64,000 bases of DNA, taken from assembly GCA_003240625.1 (NCBI GenBank), contig QFMX01000001.1, positions 248,001-312,000 of the forward strand, written 5' to 3'. The notes below the pieces were generated by a model. It saw nothing but the letters and a program-made list of their open reading frames with translations. It was not told the DNA's origin and ran no database searches. Below are positions 1 through 8,555 of this stretch, in pieces (position 1 is the stretch's first letter; the number at the start of each line of letters is the position of its first letter). Made by a program: the position numbers and the translations under genes. This DNA comes from Sphingomonas taxi. GTDB lineage: Bacteria > Pseudomonadota > Alphaproteobacteria > Sphingomonadales > Sphingomonadaceae.

Positions 1-3000
1 ATCACCGAAGCGGTGAGGTTCAGCCGGTCGGTCAGCGCATACGCCGCGTTGAGATCGACCTGCGCATAGGGATCGGTGTATTCGTTCAGGCCCGACTGCA
101 ACCCGCCGACGACTTCACCGCGCCGGTTGTACGATGCACGCAGCAACACCTTGCCATGTTCGTAGAAGACCGAGGCGTTGACCTGGGTCTTGGCGCTGCC
201 GACCAGCGCGGACGAGCCGACCTTCTGGCCGTCGAGCGTGACGTCCGCCACCGACGTGTCGTTATAGGTGAAGTTGACCTGCGCGCCGAGACCGAAGGGC
301 AGCGTGTGCTGCGCGTACAGCTCGACGCCCTGCGACCGCGCGTTCGAACCGTTCGCAACGGTCGAGTAAGGCTGGATCAGCTGTTGCGTTCCATTGACGT
401 CGCGGGTGACGTTCAACACCAGCGGGACGACGAAATCGGAGACGTCCTTGCGGAAGAAGGTCGCGCCAAGCACCGAACCGCGACGGAAATACCATTCGAT
501 GCCGAGATCATATTGCCACGCCGAGAACGGGTTGAGATCCGAATTGCCGCCGCTGCCCGACCAGCCGGCGAACTCGCCGAACTGGCCGCGATCGAACGCA
601 TAGGCATCCGAGCGGAAGGTAAGCGAGCGCTGTGAGCCGAGATCCGCGAAGGACGGCCGGGCGATGACCTTGGCGACCGCACCGCGGACGAGGAGGTCGG
701 GCGTGACCTCGTACGACACGTTGAAGCTCGGTAGCCAGTCCGTGTAGGTCTTCGACTGGTCGGCGCGCGTGTTGACGATCGTCTCGCGCACGCTGAGCGG
801 CAGGACCTGGCAATTGCCGTCGGGCCCGAGCGGACGGTTGGGATCGGTCGGGCCGCCGGGTCCGTCGACGCAGTAATCGTTGAGATATTGCAGGCGATCG
901 GAGGTATTGCCCGACTGTTTCGTGTTGGCCACGCGGAGACCCACGTTCCCGCGAAGACCGCCCGTTCCGAAGTTCAGCTGGGCGTAACCGGCGAAGACCC
1001 GCTCCCCCAGCGAATAGACGAAATCGGGCTCGTACACGCGCACGGCCTGGCCGTAGGTCGAGTTCAGATAGTTCAGATATTCGTCGAAATTGATGCCCGG
1101 CACGACGTTGGCGTTGAAGCCGCCGTTGATGTTGCCGATCTGGTTCGCGTAGAAGAATTCGGGACGCGCAACGGCGCCGGCTGCGGTATCCTGATAGCGG
1201 AGCAACGTCGCCGGATCGGCATACCAGTCGTTGCGACCGGTTTCGCGGCCGATCTTCAGGTCACGCCATTTGCCGCCGATCTGCACCGACTTCAGGAACC
1301 CGTCGAAGCGCCGCGTCAGGTCGAGCTGCGCATAACGCTGGCCGAGGTCGCTGTTGACGAAGCTAGAGTTCGTCGAGCCGACGTCGATCTGCGCGATGCC
1401 GTTGCGGATGTTGTTCTGGATTTCGGGCGAGAACTCGAAATTGGCGATCCCGTCCGAGATGTCCCAGTTGCTGACCAGATTGCCGTTCTGCTCCTGCCCG
1501 GGGGTGGTCAGGCGCGGCTTGGCGGCGGCGCTGAAACGCACCGACGGGCCACCGCTCGACTTGGTCTTACCGAGTTTCAGGACAGCATCGAAACGATCCT
1601 GGCTGTATTTGACTTCGGTCTCGAACGTGTTCGAAACCTGTTTCTCGCGGCTGTACGTGCCGGCGATCTGCGGCGTTTCCATCGTGCACGGGGTCGCGCG
1701 GGCGAGACAGCCCGTCCCCGGCGCCGGCACCGCGAAGTTCGCCGACTGGAAGATCGTGCCGCTCTTGTCGAGCGTCGCGCCAGTAAAGAAATCGTTATAG
1801 CCCCATTCGGGGATTTTCAGCACGTTCGACGTGTAGTCGCTGGAATAGCCGAACCGGAAATAGTTGGTCGTGACGGTGACGTTGTCGAACGGGCGGAACT
1901 GCGCGGTGGCCTGCACGCCGTACCGCTCGCGCTCCTGGTCGAAGACTTCGGCATTGACCGACTGCGGCGCCCAATAGCCCGAATAATGCGTGCCATCGCG
2001 CGCGGTCGTGCCCTGCCCCGGCCAGTAGGAAATCGCGTCGTTGTTCTCGAAGGCCTTGCCGTTGACGTCGGTCGCGGGTGTCAGGACATTGCCCTGCGCG
2101 TCGCGGTCGCTCCACCACAGCCAGCTTTCCGACGAACTGCGCAGTTCGCGGTTGGTGCGCTTCTGCCAGACGCCGCCGACCAGCAGGCCGAACGTCTCCT
2201 CCTTGTTCTTCCACGAAACCTGGCCGCCGAGCTGCGGCTCGTATTTCTCGGTGGTGTCCGAATAGGTGCCTTCGGCGGAGACGAACCCCGACCAGGCGGG
2301 CACGTCGAACGGCCGCCGCGTGTTGAGGATGATCGTGCCGCCGACGCCGCCTTCTTCGAGGCGCGCTTCGGGCGATTTATAGACTTCGGTGGAGGCGATG
2401 AAGGTCGACGGAAGCAGGACGTAGTTGAACGACCGCTGCGGCTCGCCACTGTCGGCACCGGCGAGGAAATTGCCGTTGAGCAAGGTGAGGGTCAGGCCCG
2501 ACTGAAGGCCGCGGATGCTGACGCGGCTGCCTTCGCCGCCGTCGCGGGTGATGACGACGCCCGGAACGCGCTGCAACGCGTCGGCGACGTTCTTGTCGGG
2601 GAACTTGCCGACGTCCTCGGCGGTGATGACGTCGACGAACGCGTTGGCCTCGCGCTTCTGGTTGAGGCTCTTCTCGATCGAACGCCGATAGCCGGTGACG
2701 ACGATGTCCTGCCCGGCTTCTTCCGGCTGGACGGTACCGTCGGCCTGCGGCGTGCCGTCGGGCTGGATGGTGCCGGCAGTCTGGCCGGATTCCGCGGTTG
2801 CGGTCGAGGCGGGCCCAGTCGTGGCGGGCGCAGTCGTGGCGGGCGCAGTCGTAGCGGGCGCAGTCGTGGTCGGCTGGGGCGGAGTTGCGGGGTCGGCCTG
2901 GGGCGCGACGACCGTCGGCGGCACCGGCGGCGCGGCCTGTTGCGCGTGGGCGGTACTGGCCAAGGCCGCAGTAAGACTGACCGTCGCCAGCAGACATGGC

Positions 3001-3053
3001 CGACGGAAACCATCACGCACGATGCTTGAACGCGAGACTTTGCTTACGGTCAT
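1..3053 (-). CDS. TonB-dependent outer-membrane receptor (3' end beyond window)
   Basis: Outer-membrane active transporter that uses TonB energy to import a bulky ligand. The ATG at 3053 is preceded by AGGAAA and opens an uninterrupted frame to the left edge, about 1017 codons, so the last beta strands are missing. Residues 1-37 are a signal peptide ending AHA. A low-complexity Thr/Ala/Pro linker follows, then the TonB box DIVVTGYRR near residue 115, the plug (VITAEDVGKFPDKN, IRGLQSG, EEGGVGGTI) and a barrel rich in aromatic residues. Length and motifs fit the large Caulobacter/Xanthomonas-type receptors that usually take up oligosaccharides. The ROK regulator and GH92 mannosidase alongside suggest a mannose-containing glycan, which is inference. 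A 35-bp dyad lies 131-165 bases upstream of the start. Confidence 0.93.
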   Translation of the reverse strand, partial: MTVSKVSRSSIVRDGFRRPCLLATVSLTAALASTAHAQQAAPPVPPTVVAPQADPATPPQPTTTAPATTAPATTAPATTGPASTATAESGQTAGTIQPDGTPQADGTVQPEEAGQDIVVTGYRRSIEKSLNQKREANAFVDVITAEDVGKFPDKNVADALQRVPGVVITRDGGEGSRVSIRGLQSGLTLTLLNGNFLAGADSGEPQRSFNYVLLPSTFIASTEVYKSPEARLEEGGVGGTIILNTRRPFDVPAWSGFVSAEGTYSDTTEKYEPQLGGQVSWKNKEETFGLLVGGVWQKRTNRELRSSSESWLWWSDRDAQGNVLTPATDVNGKAFENNDAISYWPGQGTTARDGTHYSGYWAPQSVNAEVFDQERERYGVQATAQFRPFDNVTVTTNYFRFGYSSDYTSNVLKIPEWGYNDFFTGATLDKSGTIFQSANFAVPAPGTGCLARATPCTMETPQIAGTYSREKQVSNTFETEVKYSQDRFDAVLKLGKTKSSGGPSVRFSAAAKPRLTTPGQEQNGNLVSNWDISDGIANFEFSPEIQNNIRNGIAQIDVGSTNSSFVNSDLGQRYAQLDLTRRFDGFLKSVQIGGKWRDLKIGRETGRNDWYADPATLLRYQDTAAGAVARPEFFYANQIGNINGGFNANVVPGINFDEYLNYLNSTYGQAVRVYEPDFVYSLGERVFAGYAQLNFGTGGLRGNVGLRVANTKQSGNTSDRLQYLNDYCVDGPGGPTDPNRPLGPDGNCQVLPLSVRETIVNTRADQSKTYTDWLPSFNVSYEVTPDLLVRGAVAKVIARPSFADLGSQRSLTFRSDAYAFDRGQFGEFAGWSGSGGNSDLNPFSAWQYDLGIEWYFRRGSVLGATFFRKDVSDFVVPLVLNVTRDVNGTQQLIQPYSTVANGSNARSQGVELYAQHTLPFGLGAQVNFTYNDTSVADVTLDGQKVGSSALVGSAKTQVNASVFYEHGKVLLRASYNRRGEVVGGLQSGLNEYTDPYAQVDLNAAYALTDRLNLTASV
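2812..2872. repeat. 15-bp in-frame tandem repeat in receptor linker
   Basis: About four copies of a 15-bp unit (GTCGTGGCGGGCGCA on the plus strand) encode repeated Thr-Thr-Ala-Pro-Ala in the linker between the signal peptide and the TonB box of the receptor. The unit is a multiple of three, so copy-number change would alter linker length without a frameshift. Confidence 0.8.
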
Positions 3054-3183
3054 CAGACTTTCCTCTTCCTCGCGAGGACGCCTGCGCCCCCTCGCTTACC
3101 CCTGCGAATAGCGCGCCTGCCCACCGTTTTCGGTTGGGCCGTCCGGTTGAATCGGATCCTGTCGGCGTGCAGTCTCGACGCCG

Positions 3184-3218
3184 CTATTTGCCAATTGTAA
3201 AAGCAAATTGTCAAATAG
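3184..3218. promoter_or_regulatory. 35-bp AT-rich inverted repeat, candidate operator
   Basis: The arms CTATTTGCCAATTGT and CAAATTGTCAAATAG are an imperfect inverted repeat (12 of 15 positions pair) around a 5-bp centre, AAAAG. The site lies between the ROK gene and the receptor gene, 131-165 bases upstream of the receptor start, and is strikingly AT-rich for this genome. ROK regulators typically bind such AT-rich palindromes, so it is a plausible binding site for the neighbouring regulator. That assignment is inference. Confidence 0.5.
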
Positions 3219-3342
3219 ATTGTTCGGCTAGTTTTGGACCGGGATGGCCGTAACTCGACCATCGGCGTGTCGGCACCGGGAAAGTCTGTGGGAAATCATC
3301 GCGGGAACTGGAACTGGCTGACGTATACGTCGCCGGGCGGAG

Positions 3343-4563
3343 TCAGTCCGCGGGCGTTGAATCCTTCCAGAGCGCGCCGGCCTTGGGCAGCAGGAAATGG
3401 CTGAACGGCAGGATCGCTGCGCCGACCGCGGGCGCGTCCTCCGACAAGGCTGCGCGGCGGACGGGGGCGATCTGCGGCGCGTCGGTCGCATCGCGGATCA
3501 TCGCATTCACCCGGTCCGCGACCTTTTCGACGAGTCGGCTGGGAAGGCGTCCGCCGATCAGTATCACCGCCGGATTGATCAGGCAGTTGATCGCGTCGAG
3601 CGGCGTGCACAGCGTCCGCGCCGCGCGTTCCACCCACTCGTCGAGGCAGCGCTCGACCGCGGGGCTCCACTCGGCCTGGTGGAGCACGTCGCCGATAGCG
3701 AACGCTGAACCCGACAAATGCGCCGCCAACCCCGACAACGACACCAGCGTCTGCACGGTTTCTCGACCGCCCGCCGCCGCCTTCCCTGCCGCCGACCCGG
3801 TCGTCATGAAGCCGAGTTCGCCGCTGCGCCCGTGCGCGCCGCGGACATAGGCCCCGTCCGCGACGAAACCGCCGCCGAGCCCGGACGAGACGAGGATGTA
3901 GAAGAAACTGCTGTAGTTCTGCCCCAGACCAAGCTGCATCTCGCCGGTGGCGGCGGCGGCGGCGTCGTTCTCGACGAACACCGGCAAGGACAGCGGCTTT
4001 TCGAACAGCGTCGCCATGTCGATCCCGTCCCACGCGGCATAGGCCGCCGGACGACCCGGCAGCGCGACCCGCCCCAGGTCGTCCGGCCGCGCGACGCCGA
4101 TTCCGACGAGCTTGGCGGGATCAACCTTCGCGCTTTTCAGCAGCGCGCGGACCGAGCCGCGAAACAGATCGCGGACGTCGTCGGGCAAGGCGAAGTCGAT
4201 CTCGATCGATTTGCGCGCCAGGATCTCCGCGGAGAAATCGACCAGCACGATGGTGATGTGATCGCGGTCGATGTTGACGCCGATCGAATAGCAGGCGTCG
4301 CGCCGGACCACGAGTTTGGTCGGCGGCTGTCCGCGCCCGCCACGGCGTTGCCCGGCTTCCTCGATCATGCCCTCCTGCAACAGGCGGCGCGTGATATTCG
4401 CGATAGCGGGCCCGGTCAGCCCGGTGATCCGCGCCAGATCGACGCGCGTCAGCGATTTGCCGAGCCGGATGGCATGCAGCGTCACGCGCTGATTATGATC
4501 CGCGGCACGCTCGAGATTGGTGCCCGACAGGCGCGGCGGCGTCTGCTCGGTCACGCGCGGCAA
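3343..4563 (-). CDS. ROK-family transcriptional regulator
   Basis: A 406-residue sugar-responsive regulator. An N-terminal winged helix-turn-helix (about residues 25-85: TRVDLARITGLTGPAIANIT) is followed by a sugar-kinase-like ROK domain with ENDAAAAATGE and the glycine-rich SSGLGGGFVADGAYVRG...GRSGELG segment. The Cys-x-Cys-Gly-x-x-Gly-Cys zinc motif usual after GE(I/L)GH in ROK proteins is absent: here GELGF leads into an Ala/Gly-rich stretch with no cysteines. It lies between the receptor gene (same strand) and the divergent GH92 gene, so control of both by a sugar ligand is the natural reading (inference). The sugar cannot be told from sequence. Bacterial ROK regulators with this architecture include NagC, Mlc and XylR. 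Confidence 0.9.
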   Translation of the reverse strand: MPRVTEQTPPRLSGTNLERAADHNQRVTLHAIRLGKSLTRVDLARITGLTGPAIANITRRLLQEGMIEEAGQRRGGRGQPPTKLVVRRDACYSIGVNIDRDHITIVLVDFSAEILARKSIEIDFALPDDVRDLFRGSVRALLKSAKVDPAKLVGIGVARPDDLGRVALPGRPAAYAAWDGIDMATLFEKPLSLPVFVENDAAAAATGEMQLGLGQNYSSFFYILVSSGLGGGFVADGAYVRGAHGRSGELGFMTTGSAAGKAAAGGRETVQTLVSLSGLAAHLSGSAFAIGDVLHQAEWSPAVERCLDEWVERAARTLCTPLDAINCLINPAVILIGGRLPSRLVEKVADRVNAMIRDATDAPQIAPVRRAALSEDAPAVGAAILPFSHFLLPKAGALWKDSTPAD

Positions 4564-5036
4564 TCCGGATGGAGGGTGTGCGGCACGCGGTGTGAGAGGT
4601 TAGCTGCCGATAGTCGACGGCGTGGTGCGCGTTGCAAGGTCATACGAGCAAATCCTTGTCGGGTGCGGCCAGCACGCGCAGTATGTGATCCTGGACGTCG
4701 CGCACGGCCCGTCGACCCGCCATCAAGACCATCACTTGCGCCCCACCCCAAACTGCTCGTTTGAATTATCCAATTTGATGTTCTAATCCTCTTCGGCGGT
4801 TGCGCAAGAGCTGACATCTAGTCCGGCCGACGACCCGACCGCGCAGGAAGGAGGAGCGTGCAGATTATGGTTCGTCCCGCAACCAGCGCGCCCCCGCGAC
4901 CTTTTGCAAGCGCGCTGAACGATGATGCCAAGCGCAGCTATACTGATTTCGTTCGACGAGACGGTCAACGGGATCGAGCCCGCGCACTTCGATTACGCTT
5001 TTCAACTTCTTTTCTTCCTCCTTACGGGTGACCTCG
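4564..5036. promoter_or_regulatory. Divergent control region between ROK regulator and GH92 gene
   Basis: This 473-base gap holds no convincing gene. Around 4759-4780 is an AT-rich stretch, TTTGAATTATCCAATTTGAT, whose reverse strand contains CAAATTG, the same 7-mer found in the dyad at 3184-3218. It sits about 200 bases upstream of the ROK start and 260 bases upstream of the GH92 start. No confident -35/-10 pair was identified. Confidence 0.35.
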
Positions 5037-7442
5037 ATGTCGGCTTTCAAACGATCATGCCTCGCGGTTGCCTTGATCGGCACGTCCCTGTCGGGCCTAG
5101 CCGGCCTGTCGGGGGCAGCTTTCGCCCAGGACGCGGCCAAGCCGAGCGATGCGGTCGATCCGTTCATCGGGACGGGGGGCGAAGGCCATACGTTCCCGGG
5201 CGCGGTCGCACCGTTCGGCATGGTCCAATTGTCGCCGGATACCGATACGTCGTGCGTGATCCGGACCTGTTACGGCCACGCCGCGGGATATCGCTACGAC
5301 GATCCGACGATCGAGGGGTTCAGCCATACGCATTTCTCGGGCGCAGGGCATTCGGATCTCGGCGACATTCTGGTCATGCCGGTGTCGGGCGACAGCGTGC
5401 CGATGGACCCAGGCACGCCTGCCGCACCCGGCTATCGCTCGCGCTTTTCGCACGCCACCGAGGTCGCCAAGCCGGGCTATTACGCGGTCACGCTGGACGG
5501 TCCCGGCGTCCGCGCGGAATTGACCGCGGGCACGCGGATCGGCGTGCATCGCTACAGCTTTCCCAAGGGCAAGGCCGCGCATATCGTGGTCGATCTGCGG
5601 TCTTCGCTCTATAATTACCCCGGCAAGATCCTGTGGTCGGGGCTGCACATGCGGGACGACGGCGTGCTCACCGGCTTCCGCGAGACGCGCGGCTGGGCGC
5701 CGGGGCGCAAGCTCTACTTCGCGATGCGGTTCTCCGCGCCGCTGGTCGGCCACGCGCTGGTCGATCGCGAGAAGGACGTCGCGTACAAGGGATTCCAGGG
5801 TCCGGGCCGTGGCAGCGATGCGCTGGCAGAGAAACTGGGTCGGGCGCTGGAGGCGCGACTCGATTTCGGCGCGCTCGATGCCCCGCTCGAAGTAAAGGTC
5901 GGAATATCGGGGGTCGACGAGGCCGGAGCGCTCGCCAATCTGGACAGCGAGCCCGGCGGCTTCGACGCGGTCCGCACCAAGACGCAGGGCGACTGGAATA
6001 CTGCGCTGGGCGCGGTCAAGTTCGAGGCCGCGGCCCCGATGCGCCGGATCTTCGCGACCGCGCTGTATCACAGCCTGCTCGCGCCGAGCGTCTGGAGCGA
6101 CAGCGACGGGCGGTATCGCGGGCCCGACGATCAGGTGCATCAGGCCGACGGCTTCACGGTCCGCTCGACCTTCTCGCTATGGGACACGTTCCGCGCCGAA
6201 CACCCGTTGCTGACGCTGATCCAGCCGGAGAAGACCAATTCCGACATTGTCCGCTCGCTGATCGCCAGCCAGCGGCATAGCTCCGACGGCATCCTGCCGG
6301 TCTGGCAATTCGCCGGGCGCGAGACGTGGACGATGATCGGCTATCACGCGGTCCCCGTCATTGCCGACGCGTATATGAAGGGCATCGGCGGCTTCGACGC
6401 GGACGCCGCGTTGCAGGCGATGGTCGCGAGTGCCGACCATGCCTCCTATGGCGGGCTCGGCGAGTACATCCAGCGCGGCTACGTGCCGATCGACAAGGAG
6501 CCGGAGGCGGCCTCGAAGACGGTCGAATATGCCTATGACGACTGGACGATCGCGCGGATGGCGCGGCGGATGGGCAAGACCGACATCGCCGAGCGGTTCG
6601 AAAAGCGCGCGGGCAATTGGCGCAACAGCTTCGACGCGAAAACCGGCTGGCTGCGCGCAAGGCTTGCGAACGGTGCGTTCCGCACGCCGTTCGATCCTAC
6701 CGCGATCAACTACGGCTCGGATTATACCGAGGGCAATGCGTGGCAATATAGCTGGTTCGTGCCGCAGGATCAGGCGGGGCTGTTCCGGCTGCTCGGCGGC
6801 GATGCGAAGACCGTGAAGAAGCTCGACGCGATGTTCGAGTTCGACAATTCGCAGGTCGATTACAGCCATGCGGAGGATATCGCCGGACTGATCGGCCAAT
6901 ATATCCACGGCAACGAGCCGAGCCACCACGTAGCCTATCTGTATAACTACGCCGGCGCGCCGTGGCGGACGCAGGAGCGGCTTGGGCAGATCGTCGCGAG
7001 CCAATATGGCGCCAAGCCCGAGGGGCTGAGCGGCAACGACGACCTCGGCCAGATGTCCGCATGGCTCGTCTTTACGGCGCTCGGTTTCTACCCGGTTGCC
7101 CCTGGATCGAACGAATATGTCATCGGGCGACCGTTCCTGTCGCAGGCGACGCTCGCGCTGCCCGGCGGCAAGCAGTTCGCGATCCACACGGACAATCTGT
7201 CGGATGCGAACCCGTATATCCGGTCGGTCACGCTGAACGGCACGCCCCTCACCCGCAGCTATCTGCGCGACGATGAGATCCGGCAGGGTGGCGAATTGCG
7301 GTTCGTGATGGGTGCGCAGCCGAACAAGGCCTGGGGCAAGGGTGCGAAGGCCCGGCCGTTCTCGTCCTCGACCGCTGGCTCGAACGGGCGGGCTCGAACG
7401 GGCACGCGGCGGCTGGACGATAACCCGACGACCCGGCGATAG
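5037..7442 (+). CDS. GH92 family alpha-mannosidase, secreted
   Basis: An 801-residue calcium-dependent exo-alpha-mannosidase of glycoside hydrolase family 92, acting on alpha-linked mannose in N-glycans or mannans; the preferred linkage cannot be deduced. A signal peptide covers about residues 1-30 (ending AAFAQ). The N-terminal family motif VDPFIGTGGEGHTFPGA follows. TEGNAWQYSW near residue 565 and GNDDLGQMSAW near residue 665 match the conserved regions that carry the catalytic acid and the aspartates activating water. An in-frame GTG at 5028 is possible, but the ATG at 5037 begins the signal peptide cleanly. The last 25 residues are a poorly conserved Arg/Thr/Ser tail. It is divergent from the ROK regulator, so probably induced with the receptor. 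Confidence 0.93.
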   Translation: MSAFKRSCLAVALIGTSLSGLAGLSGAAFAQDAAKPSDAVDPFIGTGGEGHTFPGAVAPFGMVQLSPDTDTSCVIRTCYGHAAGYRYDDPTIEGFSHTHFSGAGHSDLGDILVMPVSGDSVPMDPGTPAAPGYRSRFSHATEVAKPGYYAVTLDGPGVRAELTAGTRIGVHRYSFPKGKAAHIVVDLRSSLYNYPGKILWSGLHMRDDGVLTGFRETRGWAPGRKLYFAMRFSAPLVGHALVDREKDVAYKGFQGPGRGSDALAEKLGRALEARLDFGALDAPLEVKVGISGVDEAGALANLDSEPGGFDAVRTKTQGDWNTALGAVKFEAAAPMRRIFATALYHSLLAPSVWSDSDGRYRGPDDQVHQADGFTVRSTFSLWDTFRAEHPLLTLIQPEKTNSDIVRSLIASQRHSSDGILPVWQFAGRETWTMIGYHAVPVIADAYMKGIGGFDADAALQAMVASADHASYGGLGEYIQRGYVPIDKEPEAASKTVEYAYDDWTIARMARRMGKTDIAERFEKRAGNWRNSFDAKTGWLRARLANGAFRTPFDPTAINYGSDYTEGNAWQYSWFVPQDQAGLFRLLGGDAKTVKKLDAMFEFDNSQVDYSHAEDIAGLIGQYIHGNEPSHHVAYLYNYAGAPWRTQERLGQIVASQYGAKPEGLSGNDDLGQMSAWLVFTALGFYPVAPGSNEYVIGRPFLSQATLALPGGKQFAIHTDNLSDANPYIRSVTLNGTPLTRSYLRDDEIRQGGELRFVMGAQPNKAWGKGAKARPFSSSTAGSNGRARTGTRRLDDNPTTRR

Positions 7443-7554
7443 CGCGACCAAAATACAACGCCGGCCAGCAATACCGTGGCAATATTAATTAGTTCTTCAC
7501 TGTTTTGCCCAAAGCTTATAGTCTAGTATTTCGTGTAAAAAGGGAGTTTTCTAA

Positions 7555-7788
7555 ATGCGTAAATTCATTCTCGCCGTATCCGCAATCGCCGCCGCAGCGA
7601 TGCCAGTTGCCGCGAACGCAGCTGCTACCGTTTCGGCCGCAAAGTCGGTCCGCGCCGGCACGTCGACGACCGAAGACAGCAAGGTCTCGGGCGCCGGTCT
7701 GCTGATCGTCGCACTCGCAGCCGTTGCCGTTGGTGGTGGTCTGTACATGGCGATCGACGGTGGCGACGACAACTCCGACAGCAACTAA
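7555..7788 (+). CDS. Small secreted or membrane-anchored protein, 77 aa
   Basis: Function unknown. The first 22 residues are a good signal peptide (MRKFILAVSAIAAAAMPVAANA). A short Ala/Ser/Thr-rich segment follows, then one hydrophobic stretch (LLIVALAAVAVGGGLYMAI, about residues 50-68) and a strongly acidic tail, DGGDDNSDSN. AGGGAG lies upstream (7540-7545) at a good spacing, and a strong terminator lies directly downstream, so this is an independent short transcript. Similar small proteins with a glycine-rich transmembrane segment and acidic end recur in sphingomonads without an assigned role. Confidence 0.75.
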   Translation: MRKFILAVSAIAAAAMPVAANAAATVSAAKSVRAGTSTTEDSKVSGAGLLIVALAAVAVGGGLYMAIDGGDDNSDSN

Positions 7789-7794
7789 GTCGGT

Positions 7795-7825
7795 GGGGCG
7801 ACATTTCGGTGTCGCCCCCTTTTTC
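7795..7825 (+). terminator. Rho-independent terminator
   Basis: A perfect 9-bp stem, GGGGCGACA / TGTCGCCCC, with a six-base TTTCGG loop is followed by C and five T residues. It starts seven bases after the stop codon of the 77-residue protein and should end that transcript. Confidence 0.9.
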
Positions 7826-7990
7826 AATGCCTTAGCGGCAACAACTTCTACGCCTATCCTGATTCGATACACCCCGTGCTGCCGTCGCATAGCGACGATG
7901 AAGCGCCCTGGGGAACGCGGCGACGATGAGATTTCGCGCTGGACCCGTTCCGATACTTTCGATCTTCGCGTGACGCGCCTAGCGTGCGGC

Positions 7991-8416
7991 ATGGACGAAT
8001 TGACGCTCAGCGTGGTCGGCATCGACTTTCCCAATACCGACCGCAGCAAGAGCAACCGCCGTATGGAGCTGCTGGTCTGCGCCCCCGGCGAGCCGGTCGA
8101 ACTGCGCCGCGAGCCGAAGAATCCGCATGATGCCAACGCCGTCGCCGTATTCAGCGCGCGGGGTGTGCAGGTGGGATATGTTTCCGCCGAGCGCGCGCCG
8201 CTGATCGGACGGCGGATGCAGCAGGAGGAGCATGCCGTGGTGTTCCAGGCGCTGGTCGGCAGCATGGGCTATGTCCGCATCCGTTTCGGCGGCGGTGTAC
8301 CGACATTGCCGGATCTGGTGGAGGGAGAATTGGCGGCCCGGTCGCGCGGCCGCGCGGCGCCCTTCGATCCGGACGCATTCTATCCCGATCCCGAAGGCCC
8401 GGAATGGGGCGCGTGA
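7991..8416 (+). CDS. HIRAN domain protein
   Basis: A 141-residue stand-alone HIRAN-domain protein. HIRAN domains occur in SWI2/SNF2 helicases such as HLTF, where they recognise DNA 3' ends, and alone in bacteria. Motifs seen are SVVGIDFPN near the N terminus, LRREPKNPHDANAVAVF in the middle and RIRFGGGVPTLP near the end. The domain starts at once after the ATG at 7991; an in-frame ATG at 7898 would add 31 residues, and neither has a clear ribosome-binding site. It follows the terminator of the preceding gene and ends before a palindromic repeat. Its exact role is not known. Confidence 0.8.
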   Translation: MDELTLSVVGIDFPNTDRSKSNRRMELLVCAPGEPVELRREPKNPHDANAVAVFSARGVQVGYVSAERAPLIGRRMQQEEHAVVFQALVGSMGYVRIRFGGGVPTLPDLVEGELAARSRGRAAPFDPDAFYPDPEGPEWGA

Positions 8417-8423
8417 ACTTCTG

Positions 8424-8544
8424 ATCCTACCCCCCCGGGGGGGGTAGCTGACACTTGCCGGACGGAGGGGGCGGACACGCAACAGAGGTTGTCGCCCCCT
8501 CCCCCTCCGTCGCTACGCGCCACCTCCCCCTAGCGGGGGAGGAT
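8424..8544. repeat. Two-armed palindromic element, family A (copy 1)
   Basis: Two GC-rich palindromic arms face each other: a CCCCCCGGGGGGGG arm on the left and CACCTCCCCCTAGCGGGGGAGGAT on the right, around a core of about 70 bases. The right arm matches those of the copies at 10628, 16207 and 25111. It fills the gap between the HIRAN and cinA-like genes, which converge here, and may act as a bidirectional terminator. Confidence 0.8.
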
Positions 8545-8555
8545 AATTAAAGAGT

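Noticed and set aside
888..3029. A 713-codon open frame on the plus strand
   Set aside because: It is antisense to the TonB-dependent receptor, which has a signal peptide, TonB box, plug and barrel. The plus frame has Arg/Ala/Val-rich composition typical of GC-rich shadow frames.
3228..4033. Two minus-strand frames (3228-3491 and 3296-4033) overlapping the ROK gene
   Set aside because: Shadow frames of the ROK gene with Arg-rich composition and no motif.
4922..5614. A 230-codon plus-strand frame over the start of the GH92 gene
   Set aside because: Out of frame with GH92, whose signal peptide and VDPFIGTGGEG motif are clear; the alternative is Arg-rich shadow sequence.
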